A stretch of DNA of 64,000 nt from Autumnicola musiva (lineage in GTDB: Bacteria; Bacteroidota; Bacteroidia; Flavobacteriales; Flavobacteriaceae), in NCBI RefSeq assembly GCF_031846585.1, contig NZ_JAVRHK010000004.1, forward strand, positions 124,001 through 188,000. Reading direction: 5' to 3'. Under the pieces are notes generated by a model. The model had not been told where the DNA came from. It made no database searches and saw only the letters and a list, made by a program, of their open reading frames with translations. This document shows, piece by piece, positions 53,776 to 63,139 of the stretch (position 1 is its first letter; the number at the start of each line of letters is the position of its first letter). A program made the position numbers and the translations under genes.

Positions 53776-56616
53776 ATGTTAGGTCAATTAAGAAAAACGA
53801 TCATAGCGGTTATTTGCATATTTTACAGTGCTTTTAATTTTTTGATCGCACAGGAGGAAATTGCGATAATTACTGAAAGCTCGCTTTACTATGATAAGTT
53901 TGAAAATGGATTTTCCTATTATATCAAACCAGCGAAAAAGGATTCGGGCAAGGTTTACCTGAAATTATTAGTGAAAGTTGGTAGTCTGCAGCAGGATGCA
54001 GATCAGCCAAGTATGGCGCATTTTCTCGAACATATGGCTTCCAAAGGAGGGACTCATTTCCCGGAGGGGTTTAAAATGGATGAATTCGCAGAAAAGAATG
54101 TTTTTTTCCAAATTTTTACAGCTGGTAAGCGCTATGTGCAATACGATTTGTCAGTTCCAAAGGATAATGAGCATGCTTTAGAAACGGCACTCCTTTTTTA
54201 TAATGATATTTTAACAGGATTAAAATTGAGAAAAGAGGATGTTGACAGTGAGAGAGGAGTTGTTAAGCAAGAAATGGTTTATAAAATCGGAAATCGATAT
54301 GAAGAGCGGGCGTTAGAATCAAAACTAGAAAAATCTTTGTTTCCCTGTCTTCTTAATACCGGTGATTTTTTTGAGAATCTTGATGAATTCCCCAGGGAAA
54401 GCTTAGTTCGCTATTATCGCGATTGGTATCGGCCGGAACTGATGACGCTTATTGTAAGTGGTGATGTAGGGGAAAAGAAAATGGTCACCGATAAGATCAA
54501 AGAAACTTTTGGAAAGATACCTCCCGCCAAGAATCCCCGGAAACCCAAGGCTTGTGATTCTCTTTATTTTGCAGGTTCAAACAAATTTGTAATTCTAAAA
54601 AAGGATACGTTAAGGGGAAAACATGATAAATCCGTGGAGATCCAGATGTTCTATAGAGATCCCGAAACTATTCAGAAAATCTCTTCTGCAGAAGGTTTAA
54701 AGCGAAAATATATGTGGACAGCTATTACTCGTATCCTGAATAAACGTTTTAAGGAAGAATCTGAGTTTTATCTTAAATCTTATGATATATTATCCAGATA
54801 CTCTTATACATCACATCCAGCTGCTTTTAGTATTAAAGTAAGTAGTCCGTATGGCGAGGGATCGGAGTCTTTGAATAAAGCACTTTCTATTGTGAAGCAG
54901 TTCAAAACATACGGGTTTACATCAGGAGAATGGAATCAGGCTAAAGATGAAGTGCTTCGAGGGTTAAAAGCATTGGATTCGGATGATCCAAGCTATTGGA
55001 CGCTCCAAATTAGAGATCACGAAATTTATAAAGAGCCTTTAGACATAGAAAAATATAAAGGGCTTAAGGATTGGTTAGAGAATCTATCCTTTACTGCCGC
55101 TAATAACTTTTTATTTGGGTTACTTCCAAAGTATCCTAACGATATTGGCATCATGGCTCCTGGTGGCAGTTTTGTGGATAATTATTCAAAGAAAGAGTTT
55201 CGGGAAAAGCTAAGACAAGCCAACGAGATCCCTGTAAAACCATATCAGCCACCGAATACTCCTGACGGACTTATGGATGTTTCTGAGAAGGAAGCCTTAG
55301 AGATGAGAAATTTTCGGGATTGCGGTACCGGTCCGTTTGGGGAAAGAATCATTGAACTGAGCAATGGAGTAAAGGTTGTTCTAAAAGAAAATGTTCAGCC
55401 GATCGGTTTAAATAAGGAGGAGATCTCAATTCACGGTTTCAGACCTAAAGGAGCAGCTTTTTTTGGAGATAGCTTATTTTACTCTGCAATTAACGCTCCC
55501 GGTATTATTAAAAATACGGGAACAGATAGTTTAAATAAATTTGAACTCAACCGTTTTTTAAAAGGGAAGAGTATATGGCAGGGTGTCAATCCATATATAA
55601 AAAATAATGAGACAGGTATTAGGGGGAGCACTAAACCCGAAGATCTGGAGGAACTTTTTCAACTAATATATCTATACTTTACTGTTTCCAGAAAAGACGA
55701 GACGGCCTATAAAGATTGGAGGCAAAACCGAATAGATTTATACAAGGAAGGTAGGCATAGAACAATTATTTCTGATCTGCAAGATGCTATTTCTGAGTAC
55801 ACAGGCGACAGGTCAGAACTGCCAAAAGGATTTCTCGTACTTGAGGGAATTAAAAAAACCGAGATGGAGGAAGCTTACGCCATTTATCATAAATTATTTT
55901 CAAATGCCGAGGATTTCACCTTTATTATTTCGGGAGCATTGGAGACAGAGGAGGTGCTTCCCCTGGTTCGAAAATACCTTGGAAACTTACCTAATTCAGG
56001 AAAAAAAATCACCGATATTAAAAAAAGTAAAAATGTAAAAGAACCTAAAACTCCAATTTATAAAGAGTTTTCTGCACCCTATCCTAATAAAAGTTCACTC
56101 TATAAAGTTAAATTTTCTCAGAATGATATAAACAATTATAGTTGGAGAGAAGAGTTGAAATTAAATCTTTTGGGCATTTTGATGAATAACAAAATTCAAG
56201 ATTTACGATATGAGTATGATCTTTCCATCTATAATGCAGCGGCCTATGGTAAATATGAAAATAATAAGTACACTCTTCAAATTTTGATCGATTGTATTCC
56301 AGAGGAATTCCGCATTATTCGGCAGATTTGTATGGATTTTTATTCCCAATTAAAAAAAGGAAAGTTTGACGATTCATTTTTTGATTCTTCTAAGAAAAAA
56401 TTAGTGGCCTTTTACAAAAAACAGAATTTAAATAAAAATTCGAAGCTTCAGGAAAGACTTTATGAGTATTATAGTAATGGTAAAAATTACCCGAAATATG
56501 ATGAGGTTATAGAATATATAAGTGATCTAAAGAAAGATGATCTAATCAAAACGGCTGTTAAATATTTTAAGCCCATCAATAGGTCTGAATTTGTCTGGGA
56601 AGCTAATAAACTGTAG
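53776..56616 (+). CDS. M16-family zinc metallopeptidase (insulinase-like)
   Basis: The 946-residue secreted protein has a signal peptide (AVICIFYSAFNFLIAQ) and four M16 half-domains. The inverted zinc motif HxxEH is at H82-E85-H86 (MAHFLEHMA), and the third ligand Glu is in SERGVVKQEM. The second half (from about 500) lacks the motif, as is normal. M16 peptidases cut peptides enclosed in their chamber. Coupling to SusCD implies that imported or surface peptides are processed in the periplasm. Confidence 0.9.
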   Translation: MLGQLRKTIIAVICIFYSAFNFLIAQEEIAIITESSLYYDKFENGFSYYIKPAKKDSGKVYLKLLVKVGSLQQDADQPSMAHFLEHMASKGGTHFPEGFKMDEFAEKNVFFQIFTAGKRYVQYDLSVPKDNEHALETALLFYNDILTGLKLRKEDVDSERGVVKQEMVYKIGNRYEERALESKLEKSLFPCLLNTGDFFENLDEFPRESLVRYYRDWYRPELMTLIVSGDVGEKKMVTDKIKETFGKIPPAKNPRKPKACDSLYFAGSNKFVILKKDTLRGKHDKSVEIQMFYRDPETIQKISSAEGLKRKYMWTAITRILNKRFKEESEFYLKSYDILSRYSYTSHPAAFSIKVSSPYGEGSESLNKALSIVKQFKTYGFTSGEWNQAKDEVLRGLKALDSDDPSYWTLQIRDHEIYKEPLDIEKYKGLKDWLENLSFTAANNFLFGLLPKYPNDIGIMAPGGSFVDNYSKKEFREKLRQANEIPVKPYQPPNTPDGLMDVSEKEALEMRNFRDCGTGPFGERIIELSNGVKVVLKENVQPIGLNKEEISIHGFRPKGAAFFGDSLFYSAINAPGIIKNTGTDSLNKFELNRFLKGKSIWQGVNPYIKNNETGIRGSTKPEDLEELFQLIYLYFTVSRKDETAYKDWRQNRIDLYKEGRHRTIISDLQDAISEYTGDRSELPKGFLVLEGIKKTEMEEAYAIYHKLFSNAEDFTFIISGALETEEVLPLVRKYLGNLPNSGKKITDIKKSKNVKEPKTPIYKEFSAPYPNKSSLYKVKFSQNDINNYSWREELKLNLLGILMNNKIQDLRYEYDLSIYNAAAYGKYENNKYTLQILIDCIPEEFRIIRQICMDFYSQLKKGKFDDSFFDSSKKKLVAFYKKQNLNKNSKLQERLYEYYSNGKNYPKYDEVIEYISDLKKDDLIKTAVKYFKPINRSEFVWEANKL

Positions 56617-56625
56617 AGAAGAATA

Positions 56626-56651
56626 GAATACCGGGTTTGAACCCGGTATTC
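56626..56651. terminator. bidirectional terminator between M16 and DUF6520 genes
   Basis: GAATACCGGGT (56626-56636) is the exact complement of ACCCGGTATTC (56641-56651), with a 4-base loop. It separates two convergent genes. Confidence 0.75.
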
Positions 56652-56669
56652 TTCTTCACTAATACTTAC

Positions 56670-56936
56670 CTAATCAACCATGATCGGTTGAGAAGCATTA
56701 CCTTTTGTTGGGGTTGTCAAATCCGCTTCAAATACCTGATAAATGGTATCATCACCTTGAAGTTTGACACGGCAATTGAGTTCGCCTTCCCCACAATCCA
56801 CCTGTACAGTTCTCCAAGTATTATTTTCGAATATATACCCGGTAGATTGATCTTCAACTACATTCGCAGATGCGAATGCCATTCCAATGGCACAAACAAA
56901 GGCCATCATTGGTAACATTAATTTTCTAAGTTTCAT
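56670..56936 (-). CDS. DUF6520-like small exported protein
   Basis: The 88-residue protein has a signal peptide (LMLPMMAFVCAIGMAFASA). The mature part of about 65 residues has two Cys (C48 and C55) spaced as VDCGEGELNC, which could form a small disulfide loop. It fits the DUF6520 family of short Bacteroidota proteins of unknown function. It lies upstream of nothing on its strand and downstream of the MauE-like gene, 84 bases away, so the two probably belong to one unit. Confidence 0.75.
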   Translation of the reverse strand: MKLRKLMLPMMAFVCAIGMAFASANVVEDQSTGYIFENNTWRTVQVDCGEGELNCRVKLQGDDTIYQVFEADLTTPTKGNASQPIMVD

Positions 56937-57020
56937 AATATTAAGTTTTATGAATTAATTATGCCTACTTTCTTTTACAGGTGTTCAGCTCACATTCCTG
57001 TCATTATCGCGATAAAATCT

Positions 57021-57482
57021 TTATGTCTTGATTAAGTTAGTGTCCAACCGATAAGCCCAAATAGCCAGTGCCAGGCTGACTAGGTTAAAAATCAAATGCT
57101 GCTTCCAAGATAAAAGACTCATTAATCCTCCACAGGTACAGGGCTGATATGAGCTTACCAGAACGATCCAAGCCGTATATAAAGTAAATATTGTCATCAA
57201 GGTCATGATCCCTAGCCATCCAGACTGGCTCGTCTTTTTAAATCCTATCATCATTGCAAGTAAAATTTCTACTATTGGTACTACCCAGGATAAAAAATTG
57301 CCAAATAATGTATTAAGAAAAAGCGGGGCATTTTTTAAGGTGGTAAGTAAAGACTGGTTATCCATCAGTTTACTGAAGCCGGTATAGACAAAAAGAAAAA
57401 TAAAATATAATGAAATTATTTTTAGGATCAGCCCGGTTTTGGCGAAAGCTACTTCTTTTAAATGTTCAATATCTTTTTGCAT
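57021..57482 (-). CDS. MauE/DoxX-family redox-associated membrane protein
   Basis: The 153-residue integral membrane protein has four hydrophobic segments and a Cys pair in QPCTCGG on a loop. MauE-like proteins are linked to disulfide handling for exported proteins. The neighbouring exported DUF6520 protein has two Cys, so this gene may help form or reduce its bond. It is preceded by the TTGACT operator at 57563-57589. Confidence 0.82.
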   Translation of the reverse strand: MQKDIEHLKEVAFAKTGLILKIISLYFIFLFVYTGFSKLMDNQSLLTTLKNAPLFLNTLFGNFLSWVVPIVEILLAMMIGFKKTSQSGWLGIMTLMTIFTLYTAWIVLVSSYQPCTCGGLMSLLSWKQHLIFNLVSLALAIWAYRLDTNLIKT

Positions 57483-57562
57483 ATCATTGTAATCAGTGAC
57501 TGTTTTCTTATAATTGTCACATTATCAATGATATAAAATTATAATTTTTAGTAGCTGGTTGT

Positions 57563-57595
57563 TTGACTTTAAAGAATTTATAGTTGACTCAGAAG
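57563..57595. promoter_or_regulatory. tandem TTGACT operator, copy 1
   Basis: TTGACTTTAAAG begins at 57563 and a second TTGACTCAGAAG begins at 57584, 21 bases apart. The same pair recurs at 59024-59055. A spacing of two helix turns is the style of AraC-family half-sites. It lies about 80-115 bases upstream of the MauE-like start. Confidence 0.6.
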
Positions 57596-57604
57596 CTTTT
57601 TTAT

Positions 57605-58522
57605 TTAAAATTTCCTCACCTTGGAGGGGCTAAAACCGTAAACTTTTTTAAAAGCTCTGGAGAAATGTGCCGGACTTTGAAAGCCACATTCAATTGAAAT
57701 TAAACTGATATCCATATGTGTATCTTTAATTAAGGTATAGGCCTTATCCAGGCGTTTATGGCGATGATATGTATAGATCGTTTCTCCATATGTCTTTTTG
57801 AAAATCTTCTTTATCTTATTGGCACTACACCCAATATAGCTCCCGATTTCACTGATTTCAGGCAAGCTGGTATCCAATCTTTCCATAACATATTGATGTA
57901 GTTGTTTGATTAAGTCACGTTGATCGCGTAATAATAAACTTCTGTATTCTGTAGGGTATTTTGCTGCTCCCGGTTTTTCATCTTTCAGACTGTTTTTAAT
58001 TTTTTCATTATGATAAACAGCTTTAAAAACGGATAGCGAATAGGTTTTCTTTCCTCCAGAAATCATGGTGTGCAAATAACCATAGCCCGACCATAAATAT
58101 CCATTTTGATGTTTAAACTCTACTTTAAAAGAAAGTTTTTCCTCAATGGTATGCCTTAATAATTTATACAGGTCATCCGGCAAATTTGTTTGATTGCTGA
58201 CTAAAAATTTCACCGGCTTGTTTAACAACTCCTCTTCAGCATACTTAAGAGTCTCTACCACATTGTCAGAATAGGAAGTTATTTGAAAATTGCAATCAAG
58301 GTTAAAAACAAGGTTTTCAGTGACTTCTTTACTTTTGTCGTGATTTATGCGATGAACCACGGTATCAACCTCTTCCACCATGGTGTTTAGAGAAACTACA
58401 ATTTGTTCCAATTCATCTTTTTGATTTCTGAGCGGGAGCGTATACGTGTAGTTTCCAAGTGTGATTTCGGTTATAAAATCCAGGATTTCCTGTACTCTGG
58501 CTTTAAAATTTGTGGAAAGCAT
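57605..58522 (-). CDS. AraC-family regulator with HAMP-like and PAS domains
   Basis: The 305-residue cytoplasmic protein has an N-terminal HAMP-like helix pair (FITEITLGNYTYTLPL), a PAS domain (about 75-170, with NFQITSYSDNVVETL) and a C-terminal AraC helix-turn-helix pair (SLISIECGFQSPAHFSRAFK). It probably senses a ligand through the PAS domain. It lies 16 bases after the STAS-like gene and is cotranscribed with it. Its likely targets are the TTGACT sites on either side. Confidence 0.88.
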   Translation of the reverse strand: MLSTNFKARVQEILDFITEITLGNYTYTLPLRNQKDELEQIVVSLNTMVEEVDTVVHRINHDKSKEVTENLVFNLDCNFQITSYSDNVVETLKYAEEELLNKPVKFLVSNQTNLPDDLYKLLRHTIEEKLSFKVEFKHQNGYLWSGYGYLHTMISGGKKTYSLSVFKAVYHNEKIKNSLKDEKPGAAKYPTEYRSLLLRDQRDLIKQLHQYVMERLDTSLPEISEIGSYIGCSANKIKKIFKKTYGETIYTYHRHKRLDKAYTLIKDTHMDISLISIECGFQSPAHFSRAFKKVYGFSPSKVRKF

Positions 58523-58538
58523 ATCAACATGATTTTAA

Positions 58539-58913
58539 TTACCTCATTTTGTATTCATTTAGAAAACCCAGTGCCTCTGAAATAGTATTGAAACCTTTGG
58601 TGGGTACCGTGGGATTACTAATATTTACATAGGCTTTATATAGGGTTCCCGAATAGGCATTTTCCATTACAATGGCTACGGCAAGTGCTTTTAAGCATCC
58701 GTTTTTCGCCAGATATTCCCGAGCAGCTTTACTCGCAGTTTTTAAATGGCGGACATCGCACAAAATGGGATAGGAAATTTCGTTTTGAAAACGAAGTCTT
58801 GTTCTTACTACCGCTTTGGCGCCATCCAGATCGAGTACAGTGTTTGGTTTATAAACAAAGTTCAAAATCCCCTCCTCTATCCAGAAGTCTGCATATTTTT
58901 CGCCTTTAATCAT
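58539..58913 (-). CDS. STAS/SpoIIAA-like protein (DUF7793-like)
   Basis: The 124-residue protein has the alpha/beta pattern of SpoIIAA/STAS domains (TRLRFQNEISYPILCDVRHL, ALAVAIVMENAYSG, FNTISEALGFLNEY). Such proteins are found beside AraC/PAS regulators in Bacteroidota and may modulate them. It is the first gene of the two-gene regulator operon, whose upstream region holds the second TTGACT operator. Confidence 0.7.
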   Translation of the reverse strand: MIKGEKYADFWIEEGILNFVYKPNTVLDLDGAKAVVRTRLRFQNEISYPILCDVRHLKTASKAAREYLAKNGCLKALAVAIVMENAYSGTLYKAYVNISNPTVPTKGFNTISEALGFLNEYKMR

Positions 58914-59023
58914 CTATACCCTATTAACTATAACCTAATTTAATTAAAAATTGATAATATTTAATACGCATGATTTTTGTGTGAAGTCCGAACCTGTATT
59001 GTTTTGGTAGTATTTGCGGGTAT

Positions 59024-59055
59024 TTGACTTTAAAGTTCAGTACTTGACTCAGAAG
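59024..59055. promoter_or_regulatory. tandem TTGACT operator, copy 2
   Basis: TTGACTTTAAAG at 59024 is followed by TTGACTCAGAAG at 59044, 20 bases apart, nearly identical to 57563-57595. It lies in the divergent gap between the STAS-like gene (58913) and the PLP/acyltransferase fusion gene (59126), so it may control both. Confidence 0.6.
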
Positions 59056-59125
59056 ACATTTGTTTTTGCAAACTTCTGGAAAACAGAATCTTTTATTAGC
59101 TTCATAGAGGTTTAAATAAAGAATT

Positions 59126-61534
59126 ATGGCAAAAATTAAGCATAACAATCTTTTAGATACGGTTGTTTCGGTCATGACAAATGCTAAAGAATCGGGAGCC
59201 ATTCATCTGTATGCAGAAGATGAAAAGTTCAATGGCAGACAAATCCAACTTCATGGTGAAAAGCTTTTTCATTTCGGTACTACCGGTTATTTAGGTCTGG
59301 AACAGGATGATCGGTTAAAACGGGGAGCTATCCAAGCTATAGAAGCCTACGGAACTGAATTCCCCCTTTCAAAATCTTATATATCCCATCCGTTATATGC
59401 GGAATTGGAATGTCTAATGACGAAAATCTACGGAAATCCGGTGGTAATTACCAAGAACAGTACCTTAGGTCATATGGGTGTCATTCCCTCAGTTGTAGAT
59501 GATGGGGATGGGGTGATCCTGGACCATCAGGTACATTGGAGCCTACAGAGTGCCGTAAACCCTTTAAAATTACGATCCGTTCCGGTGGAAATGATCAGGC
59601 ATAACAACCTGCAAATGCTGGAAGATAAAATTAAGAAGTTACAATCAAGATGCGACAAGATATGGTATATGGCTGACGGGATGTATTCTATGTATGGGGA
59701 TTACGCACCTATAGAAGAGCTTATGTTATTGCTAAATAAATATCCGCAACTCCATATTTATTTTGATGACGTGCACGGGATGAGCTGGAAAGGTAAAAAT
59801 GGAAGCGGCTATGTAATGAGTGTGCTGCAACAACTGCCGGAGCGGGTAATATTATTCGGAACACTTAGCAAAACCTTTGGGGCTAGTGGAGCGGTAATGG
59901 TTTGCAGTGATAAAAAGATTCAGCAAAGAGTAAAGAATTTTGGTGGTCCACTTACATTTTCGGTTCAGCTGGAGCCGGCCTCGGTTGGCGCCGCCATCGC
60001 ATCGGCTAAAATCCATTTGAGTGAAGAAATTTATACCATGCAGGAAGAACTTGCCGAAAAGATTGCATATTTTTCCAAATGTCTAAAACAGACCGAGCTT
60101 CCACTAATTGTTGACAATGATTCCCCGGTATTCTATATTGGGACAGGGATGCCTGAGACTGGTTTTAATTTAGTGAAAAGACTTATGAAAGCCGGATTCT
60201 ATGTGAATATCGGATTCTTTCCTGCAGTACCTGTTAAGAATACCGGTCTTCGAATTACTATATCAAGGCTTAATCAATACTCAGAAATAAAGAGACTTTG
60301 TGAAGCGCTGGTGGTAGAATTTCCCAAGGCATTGAAAGATACGCATACCAATTTGGAACGTGTAAATTTCGCATTCGGTCGAAATACTGTAAGATTAAGT
60401 AAGACAGGCACACACCAACCAAATCTGAGCATAGATAGCTACCATTCTATTAAAGAGATTGATCCTGATTTATGGAATAAAACAGCAGGGGGACACGGAT
60501 TTTACGATTGGAATGGTCTGAAAGCTCTGGAAAAAATTCTTAAGGGAAATGACACCCCGGAGCATAATAATCAATTCTTCTACTATATCATTAAGGATCC
60601 GAATCAAAAATGTATTCTAGCTACATTTTTGTCTTATGGTATATGGAAGGAAGATATGCTTGCTCCGAGATCTGTTTCTGTAGCTATAGAAAAAGCCAGG
60701 CAGACTGATCCTTATTATCATACCAGTTCATGTTTGAGTCTGGGGTCTATGATTACAGAGGGAGATCACTTATACTTATGTCAGGAAACGCCCTACTGGA
60801 AAGAAGCTTTTAACTTACTACTGGAACAAATAGAGTTACTGGAAAAGAAACTGAAACCTCAGTACATCATCCTTAGGGATTTTGATACGCATAACAATGC
60901 TATAAAATCATTTCTTCATAGTAAAGGTTTTATTCAAGCATCAATGCCTCAATCGGCAGTATACCGGGAATTTAATTGGAAGGATTCGACAGATTATGTA
61001 AGCACCTTAAGCAAACGTTCCAGAAAACATTTCAGGAAGGATATTGAAGCGTTTAAGGATAAGTTACAAGTACAGATAAAGGATAATTTATCAGATAGTG
61101 AGCTGAAAAAAAGCTATGAATTGTACTTAGCGGTAAAAGAGAATAATTTGGGGCTCAATACTTTTACTTATCCATTTTCTTTGTTCCTGCATATGAATAC
61201 CTCATCGCAATGGGAGTTCGTTATGATCTATGCGAAAGAAAATCAAGATCAGCTGATTGGGGTTATGTTCTGTTATAAAAACAGTAGTAACGTATATACT
61301 CCAGCCGTTATCGGAATGGATTATCAATTTTCCAGGGAATATAACATTTATCGACAGCTTTTATACCAAACCATAATGCGTGCTAAGGAACTAGGATCCA
61401 AAAGAATTGATTTCGGATTAACAGCCGGATTTGAAAAGCGAAAGGTAGGAGCGCAAATAATAGATCGTTGCTGCTATATTCAAACCCGCGATAATTTTGC
61501 TTTGGAAGCCCTGGAATTTTTAAGGAAAGATTAG
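59126..61534 (+). CDS. PLP alpha-oxoamine synthase-like / GNAT acyltransferase fusion
   Basis: Residues 1-400 are an alpha-oxoamine synthase-type PLP enzyme (BioF, KBL and SPT relatives): ADGMYSMYGDYAPI, DDVHG at 214-218 and the cofactor lysine K249 in GTLSKTFGASG. Residues 410-802 are an acetyltransferase of the GNAT/FemAB type ending RIDFGLTAGFEKRKVGAQ. The first half would condense an acyl-CoA with an amino acid and the second would acylate the product. The substrate is unknown; a lipid or signal amine is likely. The gene follows the TTGACT operator. Confidence 0.8.
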   Translation: MAKIKHNNLLDTVVSVMTNAKESGAIHLYAEDEKFNGRQIQLHGEKLFHFGTTGYLGLEQDDRLKRGAIQAIEAYGTEFPLSKSYISHPLYAELECLMTKIYGNPVVITKNSTLGHMGVIPSVVDDGDGVILDHQVHWSLQSAVNPLKLRSVPVEMIRHNNLQMLEDKIKKLQSRCDKIWYMADGMYSMYGDYAPIEELMLLLNKYPQLHIYFDDVHGMSWKGKNGSGYVMSVLQQLPERVILFGTLSKTFGASGAVMVCSDKKIQQRVKNFGGPLTFSVQLEPASVGAAIASAKIHLSEEIYTMQEELAEKIAYFSKCLKQTELPLIVDNDSPVFYIGTGMPETGFNLVKRLMKAGFYVNIGFFPAVPVKNTGLRITISRLNQYSEIKRLCEALVVEFPKALKDTHTNLERVNFAFGRNTVRLSKTGTHQPNLSIDSYHSIKEIDPDLWNKTAGGHGFYDWNGLKALEKILKGNDTPEHNNQFFYYIIKDPNQKCILATFLSYGIWKEDMLAPRSVSVAIEKARQTDPYYHTSSCLSLGSMITEGDHLYLCQETPYWKEAFNLLLEQIELLEKKLKPQYIILRDFDTHNNAIKSFLHSKGFIQASMPQSAVYREFNWKDSTDYVSTLSKRSRKHFRKDIEAFKDKLQVQIKDNLSDSELKKSYELYLAVKENNLGLNTFTYPFSLFLHMNTSSQWEFVMIYAKENQDQLIGVMFCYKNSSNVYTPAVIGMDYQFSREYNIYRQLLYQTIMRAKELGSKRIDFGLTAGFEKRKVGAQIIDRCCYIQTRDNFALEALEFLRKD

Positions 61535-61621
61535 TCCCCTTTAGTTTTAACCCAATATATCCTAACCATATTGAAACTAGCCCAACAAAGGCATTATTTG
61601 CTTTCTTTTAATACCAACGCT

Positions 61622-62452
61622 ATGTTTGAGAAAACGATGTCAACTTTTACGGATGAGGTAGAACGGATCATCAATTCGCAGGAGGATGCTCTTAAAAAGG
61701 CCGAATTAGGAATCCGACTTTCTAATAATACCCTCTCTAAACTTCAGCGTCTGGTGGAAAAGGAAGATTTCGAGGATCCGGCGGAAGAGATTAATTTTTT
61801 CAGGAACATTAAGCCCATCCCGATGAGTTACCTGATTTATTTTACGGAAATCAGGAGGTGCGAGTTGAGCATTCCAAAATTAGGTACGCAACCTAAGATC
61901 CGGTTTCTGGAAAAGGAGGCTAAAAAAATCAATAAATTTTTTTCTAAAAATAAAGACTTTGCGAACTATATGGAGCAGGCGCGTAGGTATATGGATCCTG
62001 AGTTTTTTACGCGGAATAAATTGGATAATTTTCCTTTTGCGCCGACTATAAATTACTACCAGTACCCTGAATTCTCAACATCGCACGATATGCTTTGGGC
62101 GATGATCCAGGCAATGTATAAGTTTATACATTACATAAGAGAGAAATTGCAAAAGTTACAACCCGGCAATAAGGCCCTTTTTCTAGAGCGAAAACCAAAG
62201 TTGCTTAAATGGACGGGATCTAAAGCATCTCTGGTGGAAATTATCTATGCTTTGCATGCAGATGGAATACTAAATAACGGGACGGCGGATATCAGCACTA
62301 TTATTTCAGCCTTTGAGGATATCTTTAATATTAGCCTGGACAACAAATACAAAACGTATTACGAGCTCAAATCACGTAAGGATAAAGCAAAATACTTACA
62401 TCAACTTATCCTGAAACTTGAAAACAGAATGCGTGAAGATGACGAAAAGTAA
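61622..62452 (+). CDS. rteC: RteC-domain protein
   Basis: From the ATG at 61622 (MFEKTMSTFTDEVERI) the protein has about 276 residues and the RteC domain, including FLERKPKLLKWTGSKASLVE. The in-frame TTG at 61571 is a weaker start. RteC controls excision and transfer genes in CTnDOT-type elements. No transfer genes, relaxase or RteAB pair are in this window, so here it may be a relic or an accessory regulator. It begins 87 bases after the fusion gene. Confidence 0.8.
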   Translation: MFEKTMSTFTDEVERIINSQEDALKKAELGIRLSNNTLSKLQRLVEKEDFEDPAEEINFFRNIKPIPMSYLIYFTEIRRCELSIPKLGTQPKIRFLEKEAKKINKFFSKNKDFANYMEQARRYMDPEFFTRNKLDNFPFAPTINYYQYPEFSTSHDMLWAMIQAMYKFIHYIREKLQKLQPGNKALFLERKPKLLKWTGSKASLVEIIYALHADGILNNGTADISTIISAFEDIFNISLDNKYKTYYELKSRKDKAKYLHQLILKLENRMREDDEK

Positions 62453-63035
62453 GCTTTTATTTCCTAGAACTAGGTAAATAGAACACCTACTTAAATCAAG
62501 CAACATGTATGGATTTCTATTTGTAATAGACCTTTCATTAGCTTTAATCTTTAAATTTTAATTTTCTGGAAAAGATTACTTCAGTGAATTTTAGGAAACC
62601 TTTTTAAAATTATTTTGTAAAAACTAGTTGACGAACAATTGTTAAGCAAGGTTTCATACAGACTACATTTTATAAGGATATTAAATACCTTATAAAGGGG
62701 AAGGTTTGACTCTCCTGGATTTTCAGGATAGCCTGGAACCTAAGTGTTGATTATTTTAAAGAGCAAATAAACTTATAGTAATGAAAGATTCGAGAACATT
62801 CCAGAAGTCACATCGGAAACCGAGCCCTTATAGACATCTAATCTTAAAAGTAATGGGTTTTATATTGTCAAGTTAGTATAATGATTTCTAACATTATTTT
62901 TCATGAAATTACTTCTGAGTATTACTTAAGTACTTCCCAGAAAAGGATATCTGAAGATTTTTCTGCAAATACTTTCATTTCTTTTATATTTTATCTCGAA
63001 ATGATTCCTGGTTAAGAAATCATAATTTCAAATTA
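62453..63035. other. intergenic stretch with no gene seen
   Basis: I find no ORF of note, no tRNA and no clear repeat. A T-arm-like string near 62700 does not fold into a tRNA. Confidence 0.5.
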
Positions 63036-63075
63036 AAAAGGGATGAATTTCACGAAAATCCATCCCTTTTTTAAT
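63036..63075. terminator. bidirectional terminator
   Basis: AAAAGGGATG (63036-63045) pairs with CATCCCTTTT (63061-63070), flanked by A-rich and T-rich runs. It is suited to stop the lipoprotein/protease transcript on the minus strand. Confidence 0.8.
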
Positions 63076-63139
63076 CAAAAAATCAATAAAATTCTGCTTA
63101 CAATTGGAGGGTTAAAGTATATATAATTAACTATCACTC

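Noticed and set aside
58924..59202. Minus-strand frame of 92 codons in the gap before the PLP fusion gene
   Set aside because: It runs into the fusion gene and across the operator site, with no family likeness.
62697..62735. T-arm-like string that might be the right attachment site of the tRNA-Arg island
   Set aside because: It agrees with the tRNA 3' end over only a few bases and lacks the GTGAGGCT part, so it is no convincing repeat.
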